Below, piece after piece: positions 31,505 to 40,230 of a stretch of 64,000 nt of DNA. A program made the translations under genes and the position numbers. Each line of letters begins with the position of its first letter. Position 1 is the first letter of the stretch. The DNA comes from Actinopolyspora erythraea (GTDB lineage: Bacteria; Actinomycetota; Actinomycetes; Mycobacteriales; Pseudonocardiaceae). The stretch is taken from the NCBI RefSeq assembly GCF_002263515.1, contig NZ_CP022752.1, forward strand, positions 3,348,001-3,412,000. The letters run 5' to 3'. The notes beneath the pieces are model-generated. The model made no database searches and was not told the DNA's origin. It saw nothing but the letters and a program-made list of their open reading frames with translations.

Positions 31505-34500
31505 TCACTGTTTCCGCTTGGTGGTGGGCAGTGCGGTGTCACCGAGCTCGTCACCCTCGGGGATCTCCTCGTCCTCAGCGTCGGTCTCGCCGTCACCCCC
31601 CGATGGGGGTGCGAAGGTCCACCCGGGAGCGTTGTAGAGGGTCTGGAACAGCTCCTCGCCGCCGGGCACGAGCAGGTTGATCTCGTTCTCGGTCTCGCGC
31701 ATCGACTGCGCCACAGTGCTGTCCCGCCAGGCGTGGTCGCCGGGCTTGGTCAGCAGAGCTCGGCGGGGCTGCTCCCCGCGTCCGGTGGAGCGGCCGACGT
31801 AGCCGACCGAGTTCTCGCCGTCCTGCTCACCGCTCCAGAAGTCCTTGGTACGGCCGAGCCGCTCCGCGAGATAGTCGCGCCCCCGCTGCCCCCGCACGGC
31901 TTCGGCGCGGTCGAGCATCCGTTCGGTGATGCGCTCCACCAGCGGGGAGTCCAGCTCCACTTCCTGCGCGTCGTTCTCCCTGGAGTGCGGCTCGGCGGCG
32001 TTGCGCACCGCCGCCACGAACGCGGCGGTGACTCCCCGGTCCAGCGCACGGCGGGTGTAGGGGGTGACCGAGAGCGCCTCGACCTGGCGGTAGAAGGTGG
32101 CGTGGTAGTGCTCGAAGTCCTCGTAGTGCGCGAGGTCGCGGGGCCTGGTCCAGTTGTAGAGGGTGACCACCAGTCCAGGCCCGCTGTCGGTGCGCCCCAC
32201 GCGGGAGGACGCCTGGATGTACTCGGCGGTGTTCTTGGGCTGGCCGGTGACCATCATCAGCCCGAACCGGGAGACGTCCACGCCGACCTGCAGCATCGAG
32301 GTGGCCAGCACCACGTCGACCGGGTCGCGGCCGTCCTTGCGACGCTGTTCGCGGCGCGCGCTGAGCGGATGCGGCTCGGGGGTGTCCTTGCCGCGGGAGG
32401 ACTTGCGTCGCTGCCCGTAGATCTCGCGCAGGTTCGCGCCGATGGCGCGACGACGCGGGGTGGTGTCGATCTCGGCCTCGAAGCCGTTCTCCAGGTGGGT
32501 GAGCACCTCGCTGATGTCGGCCGAGGAGATGCGGGAGGTCAGCTCCTGGATGTTGAGCATCGCGGCGCGGCTGGGCAGCCGGTCGGAGATGCCTCGCCTG
32601 CGGCCGTGCGTGCGCACGCGGGTGGCCACGTCGTCGTCGAGGGAGCGCCGCATCCCGGCGAGTTCCCTGGTGGCGTTGAAGTAGCCGACCAGCGTCATGT
32701 ACGGGTCGGCCGCCGCGCCGTGCTGGTCGAACAGGGTCTGCCCGGCCAGCAGCAGGATCTCGGCGACGCGGATCTCGGCGGATTTCAGCCGCACCCCGTG
32801 GGCGCAGATCCCGAGGTAGCGCCTGCCGGGCTTGTCCGCGGTGGACACCTGGTGCGAGAAGAACGTGTCGGAGACCTCGGTGACCTGCGGCGGGAACACC
32901 GCCAGGTCGCGGTTGAACACCCCGCGCACCTGCTCGCCGGAGCGTTTGGTGGTTGCGGTGGAGGCGATGATCTTCGGTCCGGCCTCGTTGCCCCCGGGCG
33001 TGCGCCAGCAGCACAGCTCGTCCACGGCGGACTCGAACAGCCCGACGGTGGTGCCCAGCGCCCCGGATATCAGGTGCAGCTCGTCCTGGATGATCAGGTC
33101 GGGCGCGCGCAGCCGCGCCACGGGCTTGCTGCTCACGTTCGGGTGGCCGCTCTTCTTCTGGTGCTTATCGGCGCAGCCGGTCTCGGCGTCGAGGTCGGCG
33201 TGGCGGTAGCCGTGCCGGGGGCACCAGCGGCGCACCCGGCCGAACAGCATCCCGGCGTAGCCCTTCCAGGGCAGCTGGGCGAGCTTGTCCACGGTGGCGA
33301 TGACGAGACTGGGCAGCAGCCGGTAGATCTCCTCGTCGACGGTGAGGATGGGCAGGCCCTCGGGCGAGTGCGGTTTGGAGAACGGGCAGGCGTCGCTGCC
33401 CTCGGCGTTGGGGCAGTGCAGCAGCACTCGGCGGGTGGCGGTGTCGACCTCGGCGTCGCGGTGGGCGAGCAGTGCGGAGCCGCACCAGGGGCAGGCCAGG
33501 GTTTGCAGCACGTTGGCGCGTTTGCCGTCGCCGGCCTCGCGGGCGTCCCGGATCTGCTGCTCGGCCTGGCCGAACCAGTTGGGTGAGACGCTGCCGCCGA
33601 CCCACAGTCCGATGCGGAACGGTTCGGCGCCCCAGGTGGCCTCGTCCTCGCGCCGGATCATCTCCGCCGCGCACACCAGCGCCGCGGCACGCTGGAACTG
33701 CTGCGCGGTCAGCAGCCGCAGGGTGTAGCGCATCAGCACCGCCACCCCGGCCCCGCCGTCGCGGGCGTCCTCGCCGCTGCCGAAGGTGCCCTGCAACCGG
33801 CGGATGGCGAAGGTGAACGCGGTCAGCCCGAGGTATGCCTCGGTCTTGCCGCCGCCGGTGGGGAAGAACAGCAGGTCGAGCACGGCGTTCGAGTCGGCGG
33901 CGCGTTCCGGGTGGTCCGGGTCGACCAGCGAGGGCAGGTTCAGCAACACGAAGGCGAGCTGGAACGGCCGCCAGGAGGCCCCGGCCGCGCCGTTGGCCTC
34001 GACCCGCTGCTTGGCCTCGGAGTAACCGATCTCGGTGGTCTCGCGCAGCCGCGCGAGGTCGGTGTGGCGGCGCTGGGCGGCCATGGCGCGGTTGGCGAAC
34101 CGGAACGCGGCCAGCGCGTCGGCGTGCCCGGGGTGTTCGGGATCGGTGAGCAGGTCGATGCCCGCCCGCACCCGGTCGGCGGCGCGGCGTGCCTGGAAGA
34201 CGGCGGATTCGGCGGTCTCACGCAACGAGTCGGGCAGTTCCCACGCTTCGGACTCGCGCTGGTCGAGCCAGCGGCGGTAGCCCTCGGACAACGGTGCGAG
34301 CCCGGCGCGCAGTTCGGACGGTTCGGCGGTGGCGAGGGTGTCCATGGCGAGTTCGGTGCCCGCCAGCGGGCTGCCCCGCTGGTTGCCGGGCGCGACGGTG
34401 GCGGGGACCTCGTAGGTGGGCAGCCAAGTGGTTTCGAGCTGGTGGGCGCGGCGGGCGCCGGGGGTGGTGTGTGGGTGCACGGCGACGTTGTGGCCGGAGG

Positions 34501-35449
34501 CGTAGCGCAGCTGGCCGCGGTAGAGCAGCCGCAGGTGCTGTTCCTCCGGGTCGTCCTCGGCGGCGCTGTCGTGCAGCGGGTCGTCGGCGGGCAGGAAGAC
34601 CGGGGACGCGCCGTCGAGGGCAGTGACGCGCAGTCGGGTCTGGAACATCCAGGACTCCTCCTGCGGCGTGCCCTCCCGTTGCGCGTTGACCAGGGTGAGT
34701 TCCACGACGCGCTTGCCGTCGCGGTCGCGCGCGGTCACAGCCAGCAGCACGCCGGGTTCCTCGGCGGTGTCGGCGGTCAGCGGCAGGCGGTAGGAACGCT
34801 CGCCGTCGAGCCGCACCTCGCGGCTGACCGTGACGGGTTCGCGGGTCCAGAGCCTGCGTTTGGCACCTTCGGCGGTCTCGGTGTCCTCCTTGGCGTAGCG
34901 GCCCCATTCCGCGGTGACGTGCAGCGCGGTGGTGTCCCGCGCGACGGTGCAGCTCAGCCCCATCGAGGAGGCCCAGATGCGGCCGAGCATCTGCGAGGTG
35001 AGCACGTTGGGCAGTTCGCCACCCCCCTCGCCGTTGGCCTCGCCGCCGGTCTCGGCCCCGGTGTCCGGCGCGGGTTCGGCGTCGGCGGTGGGGCGGGCGT
35101 CCTGTTTGGGGCCGAGCATCCCGACGAGGTAGCGCTCGCGGGGGCCGCTGGAGCCGTAGGGCAGCTGCTCGGCGTCGCCGTCCCACGGGCCGAGCAGGTC
35201 GCGCACGATGAGTTCCTGCAGCCCGTCGCGCACCCGCGCGCCGCTGGTTTCGGGGAACCGCTGCTCGGTGTCCAGTTGTTGGGTGGGGTCCGGCCGCGCG
35301 TCGGCGTCCTCGCCGCCCGCGCCGGTCTCGCCGGTGCCGGTGTTGCCGTTGCCGCCCGAGCCGCGTGCCGTGCCGGTGGGCATGTCGAGGCTGCCCTGTT
35401 CACCGTTGGGGTTCATGAACAGTCCGTCTGAGCTGTCCGGGGTGGTCAT
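31505..35449 (-). CDS. drmA: DrmA, DISARM SF2 helicase
   Basis: 1314 residues. After a Gly/Thr-rich lead of about 55 residues come the DrmA body and helicase: Walker A LLFFPTGGGKTEAYLGLTAF (about 527), motif II LIIQDELHLISGALGTTVG (about 787), motif III region KIIASTATTKRSGEQ, and motif VI YIQASSRVGRTDSGPGLVVT (about 1090). A cysteine pair ACPWCGSALLAHRDAEVD lies in the middle. DrmA works with DrmB as the DISARM sensor/translocase. Normally drmA follows drmMI directly; here about 8.3 kb of other genes lie between them. Direct repeats lie just upstream of its start. The start has only a weak ribosome site. Confidence 0.95.
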   Translation of the reverse strand: MTTPDSSDGLFMNPNGEQGSLDMPTGTARGSGGNGNTGTGETGAGGEDADARPDPTQQLDTEQRFPETSGARVRDGLQELIVRDLLGPWDGDAEQLPYGSSGPRERYLVGMLGPKQDARPTADAEPAPDTGAETGGEANGEGGGELPNVLTSQMLGRIWASSMGLSCTVARDTTALHVTAEWGRYAKEDTETAEGAKRRLWTREPVTVSREVRLDGERSYRLPLTADTAEEPGVLLAVTARDRDGKRVVELTLVNAQREGTPQEESWMFQTRLRVTALDGASPVFLPADDPLHDSAAEDDPEEQHLRLLYRGQLRYASGHNVAVHPHTTPGARRAHQLETTWLPTYEVPATVAPGNQRGSPLAGTELAMDTLATAEPSELRAGLAPLSEGYRRWLDQRESEAWELPDSLRETAESAVFQARRAADRVRAGIDLLTDPEHPGHADALAAFRFANRAMAAQRRHTDLARLRETTEIGYSEAKQRVEANGAAGASWRPFQLAFVLLNLPSLVDPDHPERAADSNAVLDLLFFPTGGGKTEAYLGLTAFTFAIRRLQGTFGSGEDARDGGAGVAVLMRYTLRLLTAQQFQRAAALVCAAEMIRREDEATWGAEPFRIGLWVGGSVSPNWFGQAEQQIRDAREAGDGKRANVLQTLACPWCGSALLAHRDAEVDTATRRVLLHCPNAEGSDACPFSKPHSPEGLPILTVDEEIYRLLPSLVIATVDKLAQLPWKGYAGMLFGRVRRWCPRHGYRHADLDAETGCADKHQKKSGHPNVSSKPVARLRAPDLIIQDELHLISGALGTTVGLFESAVDELCCWRTPGGNEAGPKIIASTATTKRSGEQVRGVFNRDLAVFPPQVTEVSDTFFSHQVSTADKPGRRYLGICAHGVRLKSAEIRVAEILLLAGQTLFDQHGAAADPYMTLVGYFNATRELAGMRRSLDDDVATRVRTHGRRRGISDRLPSRAAMLNIQELTSRISSADISEVLTHLENGFEAEIDTTPRRRAIGANLREIYGQRRKSSRGKDTPEPHPLSARREQRRKDGRDPVDVVLATSMLQVGVDVSRFGLMMVTGQPKNTAEYIQASSRVGRTDSGPGLVVTLYNWTRPRDLAHYEDFEHYHATFYRQVEALSVTPYTRRALDRGVTAAFVAAVRNAAEPHSRENDAQEVELDSPLVERITERMLDRAEAVRGQRGRDYLAERLGRTKDFWSGEQDGENSVGYVGRSTGRGEQPRRALLTKPGDHAWRDSTVAQSMRETENEINLLVPGGEELFQTLYNAPGWTFAPPSGGDGETDAEDEEIPEGDELGDTALPTTKRKQ

Positions 35450-35938
35450 TTACGGTTGTGCTCCCTCTCGGTGGCTCTTCTTGGGCGGTGGCTCGCTGTC
35501 GGTGGCTCTTCTGGGGTCGGTCGCGGGAGACGGCTCCACGGACCGGGAAGCCGGTGCACCGCCGCGCCGGTCCGGCGGTGCCGCGCGGCACCGCTTCGCG
35601 CACGCGCCCGCCCGGACCGGGGATCACGCGGTTCGGTGATCACCCCGATTTCTCTCACACGGGTCCGACACCGGTCGCCGCGCCGGGCGGTTCGCCCGGA
35701 GGCTCATCGAACAAGGCGTCCAACGGCGGGGTGTCCTCGAAGTCCCGTCCACCGGGCGCGAAGATCGTTGTCCCACCAGTGGCAGAGGATAATCCCGCTC
35801 GTGGCGGAATTGGCCCGGAACCGGCATATATCGGGTACCGATCGTTCAACGGGCCTGACCGAGCGCGTACGGCGTGCCCACACGTGTCCGGCGTGCTCGC
35901 GAGCGCTGTCGCCGACAAGGCATGTGTGAAACCGCCGG
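35450..35938. other. Non-coding region upstream of drmA, insert junction
   Basis: Contains an imperfect direct repeat, TCGGTGGCTCTTCTTGGG (35468-35485) and TCGGTGGCTCTTCTGGGG (35499-35516), with a shortened unit between, then a GC hairpin at 35556-35581. On the minus strand an open frame ending FEDTPPLDALFDEPPGEPPG (about 35655-35770) reads like the tail of a real protein but has no clear start; it could be a gene remnant left by rearrangement. This is the left boundary of the insert that splits DISARM. Confidence 0.5.
35556..35581. terminator. GC-rich hairpin upstream of drmA
   Basis: GCACCGCCG (35556-35564) pairs with CGGCGGTGC (35573-35581) around 8 bases. Possible terminator for minus-strand transcripts coming from the insert, or a leader structure of drmA. 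Confidence 0.35.
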
Positions 35939-36244
35939 TCACGACCCGAAGGCCACCCGGTGCAGCTCAGCGAGGTAGTTTTCGAAACGGGACCGCCCCT
36001 GCTCGGACAACCGGGCTCTGGTGATGGTGTGGCGGTGGCGCTGCACCTTTTTGATCTCGATCAGCTCCTCGCGATGCAACACGCCGAGCTGACGGGACAG
36101 TTCGGCAGTAGTGATTTCCAGGCTGCGTTGCAGGTCGCCGAAATCGGCGGCCTGCACGTGCCGCAGCGCTCCGAGGATCGCCAGTCGCACCGGTGAGTGC
36201 AGGACGGTCGGAAGTGCTTCGCGGGGGTCTCGGGCCGTGCTCAT
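35939..36244 (-). CDS. Winged-helix transcriptional regulator
   Basis: 101 residues of the winged-helix type seen in MarR/ArsR-like DNA-binding proteins: HSPVRLAILGALRHVQAADF, a recognition helix ITTAELSRQLGVLHREELIE and the wing IKKVQRHRHTITRARLSEQG. ATG at 36244 overlaps the stop of the membrane-protein gene by 4 bp. Such pairs of a small wHTH protein with a four-helix membrane protein are common in actinobacteria and usually autoregulated. No ligand-binding domain is present. It lies at the left end of the insert that separates drmMI from drmA. Confidence 0.88.
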   Translation of the reverse strand: MSTARDPREALPTVLHSPVRLAILGALRHVQAADFGDLQRSLEITTAELSRQLGVLHREELIEIKKVQRHRHTITRARLSEQGRSRFENYLAELHRVAFGS

Positions 36245-36647
36245 CGGCGCCACCGTGCACCGATGAAAACCGCCAGCATCACAGTTGCTACCGCCGAAGC
36301 GACCCAGGCGGATGTCCCACTGGAGCCATCGGACCAGAGCAATTCGGATACGGGAAACGTGCCCGCGAGCAGCGCCGCGCCTGCCAGGAGCGTGTCGATA
36401 CGCCGCCACGGTGCGCGCCCCGGAGCACGCAACGCCGCCCAGTGCCACGAGAACGGAACAGCGAGGATCGCCAGGGCCGCCAACAGCGACCACACCAGCG
36501 GCGGATCGGATTGGATCAACCAGCTCGCCCCGGCACTCAGCGCACCAAGGCTAATCACCGCCAGTGCGATCTCCGCGACTCGTGGTCGCCGATACAACGA
36601 GGGGCGTGACGGACGTTCTCCAGAGCTTCTCGTGCCTGGTCGGTCAT
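36241..36647 (-). pseudogene. Four-helix membrane protein gene with probable frameshift near its start
   Basis: The main frame (36597-36241, 118 residues) encodes about four transmembrane helices (IALAVISLGALSAGASWLI, VWSLLAALAILAVPFSW, TLLAGAALLAGTFPVSELL, SAWVASAVATVMLAVFI). It has only a TTG start and no ribosome site. A well-placed ATG at 36647 with AAGGAG 5 bases upstream starts MTDQAREALENVRHAPRC in another frame that stops after 30 codons. The two frames join if one base is gained (or two lost) near 36600, so a frameshift or sequencing error is likely. It is coupled to the wHTH regulator. If intact from the TTG, it is a functional small membrane protein. Confidence 0.6.
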
Positions 36648-37111
36648 CTTCGCTCCTTTCAGTGCTCAGCCAGATGATTCGATTTTCGCAACCAGTTACA
36701 AAAAACGCAACAGCAAACCGGAGTCAACCGCTGCCCCACGAGCTCGTCACAGCGATCCGCTCTGTGATCACGTTCAAGGTGGTCGCCGAGTCCAGCCAGG
36801 GTGGGACTGATCTGCACGCACACCGGAGATCGAGGGCCGTGTTAACCCGGTATCGCCGCAGCTCCGACAACACGATCACCGACATGCACGATGCTTTCTC
36901 AGGCGCATGGAAAGAGAAGGGCATTCCATAGGCGCGGACTGTGCCGAACTCCCAACACTCCCACAATCGGCACCGCCGCGGGTTCTCGCGTGCGGCTCTC
37001 GCGAGGACGGTCGGATACGTTGTGTAGTAACTACCCGATATCGGGGCACCCGCAGCGAGAGCCGTGCACGAGGTTCCGCCAAGTAACCACCTCAGCAAAC
37101 CGACCGAAAAC
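36648..37111. other. Intergenic region with repeat copy 3
   Basis: The first 80 bp are AT-rich (runs of A around 36698) and carry the likely promoter of the membrane protein/wHTH pair. No gene is supported in 36730-36960. The rest is repeat copy 3. Confidence 0.6.
36970..37082 (+). repeat. Dispersed hairpin repeat, copy 3
   Basis: About 113 bp: GCACCGCCGCGGGTTCTCGC, GTGCGGCTCTCGCGAGGACG, ACGTTGTGTAGTAACTACCC, GATATCGGGGCACCCGCAGC, GAGAGCCGTGCACGAGGTTC and CGCCAA. Closest to copy 1, with similarity extending further left (CAATCGGCACCG is shared). Confidence 0.9.
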
Positions 37112-37435
37112 TCACCTCCCCGAAGCGGGGACGAGTTCGTTGCATCCGGACCAGCAGAGGTAGTCCTCGATGACCTCGGTGTCCTCGGCGATGAGGTCGT
37201 GGAAGGCGTTCTCGTCGGGTCTGTCGTGGTGGTCCAGTGGCATGATCGCGATCTGGTACATCCCGAACCGTTCTTCGGTGCGGTAGAGCACGGCCAGCGC
37301 CCATTCACGTAGCCGGGGCAAGGCTTCGGCGTCGTCGATGCAGTGCTCGGTGGGTTGGTGGTGCAGCAGTTCGGTGTAGGAGCCCAGCGAGTCGGGGTTG
37401 ACCACCCGGTACAGCGTCATGGTGTTAGAAAACAT
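37112..37435 (-). CDS. Hypothetical protein, 107 aa
   Basis: Not recognised. Start at ATG 37435, chosen because AGGAG lies 7 bases upstream; it overlaps the end of the upstream gene by 11 bp. Acidic, mostly helical: TLYRVVNPDSLGSYTELLHH, EALPRLREWALAVLYRTEER, then MYQIAIMPLDHHDRPDENAF and EDTEVIEDYLCWSGCNELV. No signal or membrane segment. With its upstream neighbour it resembles small accessory genes that lie opposite XRE/DUF397 regulators in actinobacteria. Confidence 0.72.
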   Translation of the reverse strand: MFSNTMTLYRVVNPDSLGSYTELLHHQPTEHCIDDAEALPRLREWALAVLYRTEERFGMYQIAIMPLDHHDRPDENAFHDLIAEDTEVIEDYLCWSGCNELVPASGR

Positions 37436-37832
37436 GGTTGTCTCCTGATTCGTGGCGTTCGGATCGTTCGGGCTGGTGGTAGGGGCATTCACGGAGGCCG
37501 AGCGGGTCGAGGTGCAGGTACAGCTCCCCGCTGGTGGTGAGGATCAGCGCGTCGAGCGGGTAGCCCAGCGACAGCAGGTGGTGGTCGCCGCAGCTGTCCC
37601 GTGGGTCCGAGTCGGTCGGCGCGGGACCGGTGGCGGGGTTGTAGCGCACGGTCACCGCCTCACTGCGGTAGCGCTGCACGGTTCCGGCCAGCCAGGCAGC
37701 CGCGGCCCGCGGCGTGAACAACACCGCCACCGGTCGCCGCCTGCGACGGGACCTGGAACAACTGGCCCGCAGATCCACATGGGCGTGCCAATGCAGCGCG
37801 AGGTCGTGCCACGCGCTTGGCGACGGAATCAC
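37425..37832 (-). CDS. Hypothetical protein, 135 aa
   Basis: Not recognised. GTG at 37832 is preferred (GGAAG about 7 bases upstream); a TTG at 37904 would add 24 low-quality residues. The protein has a basic stretch SRSRRRRRPVAVLFTPRAAA, then HHLLSLGYPLDALILTTSGE and LYLHLDPLGLRECPYHQPER. It is coupled with the 107-aa gene. Function unknown. Confidence 0.6.
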   Translation of the reverse strand: MIPSPSAWHDLALHWHAHVDLRASCSRSRRRRRPVAVLFTPRAAAAWLAGTVQRYRSEAVTVRYNPATGPAPTDSDPRDSCGDHHLLSLGYPLDALILTTSGELYLHLDPLGLRECPYHQPERSERHESGDNHVF

Positions 37833-37907
37833 GAAGTCTTCCCGTGAACCGCAGGGCGAAGCGCCCTCCGCCCGAGGCGCTCGCCCGAGCTCACCACTGT
37901 CCAACCA

Positions 37908-38003
37908 TCACCGCGTGATGGGGCGCGAGTAGGCGCGCGACTCGCAGCCACCACAACGGACACTTCCGGGCTGAATATACGGGGGTCGGTGTCTCGCGAA
38001 CAT
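37908..38003 (-). CDS. Possible 31-aa basic peptide with CxxC
   Basis: Starts MFARHRPPYIQPGSVRCGGC and ends SRPITR. The ATG has a very good ribosome site, TAGGAGG, 8 bases upstream, which is the main evidence. It is the first gene of a minus-strand set facing away from the XRE regulator. No family recognised. Confidence 0.5.
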   Translation of the reverse strand: MFARHRPPYIQPGSVRCGGCESRAYSRPITR

Positions 38004-38125
38004 GGCGTTGCCTCCTAACAGTGATTGATATCGTTGCCGGATCCAGACTCTGACACCGGATACATAATGACAATCCCTCGTTCGTGTGTAGTTCTGCGAA
38101 GCTGTGGTCACCTAGGATTTGGCTC

Positions 38126-38977
38126 ATGGCTGGAGTCAGAGACGGACACACTCCCAAAGCGAGACTGCTCGGCGCTGAACTACGTGAGCTGCGCGAACAA
38201 GCTGATATGACGGTTCGTGACCTCGCGAAACTGCTTGAGGTCTCGCAAGGAACCGTGTCTCGCTACGAACGGGGTGAACGCTCACCGAAACCGGAATACG
38301 TGGCTCGTGTTGCCGGAACTCTCGGAGTCACTGGATCCAGATATGACGATCTCGTAGAGTTCGCGAACACAGCCAACACATCGAACATGATCGTGGATGG
38401 CTCCAAAGGGCTTCATCGACATCTGATCGAGCTGTCGGAGTTCGACAGGACGGCCGAGCGGGTTCTGCACGTGGCTCCGATGCTGATTCCCGGTCCGATG
38501 CAGACCCGGTCCTATGCCCGCGAGATGATGATCAGCCTTCCGCCCGATGAGCAGGACGTCCGTGTCGAACTACGAATGGCACGAGCAGCCGCCCTGGATA
38601 CGCCGTGCCAGGTAGAGGTGATCTTGGCCGAACGAGCGCTCCGCGAGCCGTTCGGCAGTGATGCGCTAATGGCAGAGCAGGTACGTCACGTACTCGCTCT
38701 GTCGCAACAGGAGAACATCACGGTGCGTATCATCCCGAGCTCTCTACGGCGTTGGACCTTGGCGCACGATGGTGCGTTCGTGTTCTACGAATTCGCCAAA
38801 GCGGATCCGATCGTGCATCTGGAGCACTTCCGTGGGCCAGCTTTCCTGTACGACGTGCAGGACGTGAAAGCATATCGCGAGGAGACGGATACGCTCATGA
38901 AAGCGGCCATGAGCCAAGAGGACTCGGCCGAACTCATGGTCTCCATAGCTGACCAGTTCGAAGGGAGTTCCCAGTGA
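38126..38977 (+). CDS. XRE-family regulator with DUF5753 domain
   Basis: 283 residues from ATG 38126. The N-terminal helix-turn-helix reads REQADMTVRDLAKLLEVSQG and TVSRYERGERSPKPEYVARV. The DUF5753 domain follows from about residue 95 (LHVAPMLIPGPMQTRSYARE, ILAERALREPFGSDALMAEQ, NITVRIIPSSLRRWTLAHDG). These proteins are the partners of DUF397 proteins in actinobacteria; the DUF397 gene overlaps its stop by 4 bp. The pair acts like a toxin-antitoxin or developmental regulator module in Streptomyces relatives (bldB/whiJ type). Confidence 0.92.
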   Translation: MAGVRDGHTPKARLLGAELRELREQADMTVRDLAKLLEVSQGTVSRYERGERSPKPEYVARVAGTLGVTGSRYDDLVEFANTANTSNMIVDGSKGLHRHLIELSEFDRTAERVLHVAPMLIPGPMQTRSYAREMMISLPPDEQDVRVELRMARAAALDTPCQVEVILAERALREPFGSDALMAEQVRHVLALSQQENITVRIIPSSLRRWTLAHDGAFVFYEFAKADPIVHLEHFRGPAFLYDVQDVKAYREETDTLMKAAMSQEDSAELMVSIADQFEGSSQ

Positions 38978-39165
38978 GGGCCACACCAAGCGGATGGCGA
39001 AAGTCGAGCCGATCCGGGCCGAACAGCAGTTGCGTCGAGGTCGGCCGAGTCGACGACGGCGCGGCGGTCCGCGACACCAAGGACCGCTCGCTCGGCTACT
39101 TCACCACCACGAGCGCGCAGTGGCAAACGTTCCTGGACGCGGTCAAGACCAACCGGTTCAACTGA
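38974..39165 (+). CDS. DUF397 protein, partner of the XRE regulator
   Basis: 63 residues, GTGA overlap with the regulator. Typical DUF397: WRKSSRSGPNSSCVEVGRV, AAVRDTKDRSLGYFTTTSAQ, WQTFLDAVKTNRF. A near-identical second copy is at 40745-40936 without an adjacent regulator. Confidence 0.93.
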   Translation: MRATPSGWRKSSRSGPNSSCVEVGRVDDGAAVRDTKDRSLGYFTTTSAQWQTFLDAVKTNRFN

Positions 39166-39177
39166 CCCCGGCGACAC

Positions 39178-39204
39178 AGCGCCTCCGCCAACACCGGAGG
39201 CGCT
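39178..39204. terminator. Terminator hairpin after DUF397
   Basis: AGCGCCTCCG pairs with CGGAGGCGCT around 7 bases, between convergent DUF397 and DUF3558 genes. An equivalent hairpin follows the second DUF397 gene at 40954-40980. Confidence 0.75.
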
Positions 39205-39268
39205 ACCCGCGCCCTCACTCTCGCTGAGGCCGAAGCACACCTACCAGCACAGACGCTGAGCCATTCGC

Positions 39269-39814
39269 TCACGCCGGCTCCGGAACGTTCGGCTCGATCT
39301 TCTTCGCGATTTTCAACGCCTCCTGACATTCATCCACATCGTCAGGCAATTGATTTTCGCGAGCCTGAACCTGGATTAACCCCTGACCGGCGTCAAACAT
39401 CACATTGCAAAGTCGAGCCTTCGTGGTCCCCTGGTTAATAGCCCGAGCCCCAGTACGACCGTTCACCTCAAGGCGCTCGAATTCAACCCAAACAGATTTC
39501 TCCTCTGAAGAGGAGACTGTCTCACGTGTATTTTTTTCCATTCTCACTGAAACCGGTTCACCAGAGTAATAGCACCCCGGTGCCCAAGGTAGCTGATCCT
39601 TAGGTTCCCCCGGCACTTCCAGACCGAATGACTTTAGAGTCTCCGACGACAACATCTCGCACGGCTTCACACTCGCCAGTGCCTCGTCGGAAGGCGAGTT
39701 CCCAGTGGTCTCTGACGAGCCGTCACCAGCGCCTTCACTCGGCGAACACGCAGAGGATCCGATCAGCGCCACCCCGGCAACAGCCGCCAACAATGATCGC
39801 GTCCACAACCTCAC
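39269..39814 (-). CDS. DUF3558 lipoprotein (unit 1)
   Basis: 181 residues, GTG start overlapping the WXG100-like gene by 4 bp. Signal peptide MRLWTRSLLAAVAGVALIGS with lipobox IGSSAC, so it is a lipid-anchored exported protein. The mature part shows DUF3558 features: VKPCEMLSSETLKSFGLEVP, LPWAPGCYYSGEPVSVRME, ARLCNVMFDAGQGLIQVQAR. Common in Pseudonocardiales and mycobacteria next to small secreted-type proteins. Paralogue at 41046-41591. Role unknown. Confidence 0.92.
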   Translation of the reverse strand: MRLWTRSLLAAVAGVALIGSSACSPSEGAGDGSSETTGNSPSDEALASVKPCEMLSSETLKSFGLEVPGEPKDQLPWAPGCYYSGEPVSVRMEKNTRETVSSSEEKSVWVEFERLEVNGRTGARAINQGTTKARLCNVMFDAGQGLIQVQARENQLPDDVDECQEALKIAKKIEPNVPEPA

Positions 39815-40230
39815 TGTGCACCCCTCCGCAGATCGTCGGCAACCTGTTCATCGGTAGCCTGATAGTTCTCTTTGGCCTGTTCGAACAGGTTCGCCTTGCG
39901 CCGCAGCTCTTCAGCGAACTGCCCCAACAAATCCGCCGCACCGCTCGAACCGTTTTGAGCCTTGTTTCCGAATTTGGCCGCCAACTGCTGTCCAGAGGTG
40001 TAAGCCCCCAGACCTGGAACCTGCTGCAACCTACCGGCTGAAACAGCGAGCTCATCGGCTACTTTGGCTTCGCGCCTGTACACCTTGGCCGCGTCGTCGG
40101 CGGCTTGGGGTTCCATGCTCAGCCCGCCGCCGGAGATCTGCTGCTGGATCCAGGAGTTCTCGTCCCGGATCGACTGCAACGCCGCCCCAGCACCCACGAA
40201 ACCGGACGCATCGGCGCTCTGCTCCGCCAT
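39811..40230 (-). CDS. WXG100/ESX-like small protein (unit 1)
   Basis: 139 residues from ATG 40230 (GGGAG upstream). Helical protein: SADASGFVGAGAALQSIRDE, NSWIQQQISGGGLSMEPQAA, RRKANLFEQAKENYQATDEQ. The size, helix content and location upstream of a DUF3558 lipoprotein fit the ESX/WXG100-like proteins of Pseudonocardiales, though a strict WXG motif is not present. It is almost identical to the protein of 41588-42007 at both ends. Confidence 0.75.
   Translation of the reverse strand: MAEQSADASGFVGAGAALQSIRDENSWIQQQISGGGLSMEPQAADDAAKVYRREAKVADELAVSAGRLQQVPGLGAYTSGQQLAAKFGNKAQNGSSGAADLLGQFAEELRRKANLFEQAKENYQATDEQVADDLRRGAQ

Noticed and set aside
35468..35516. Tandem repeat array upstream of drmA
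   Set aside because: Only two full units and one partial; too few to call an array, kept only as a note on the region.
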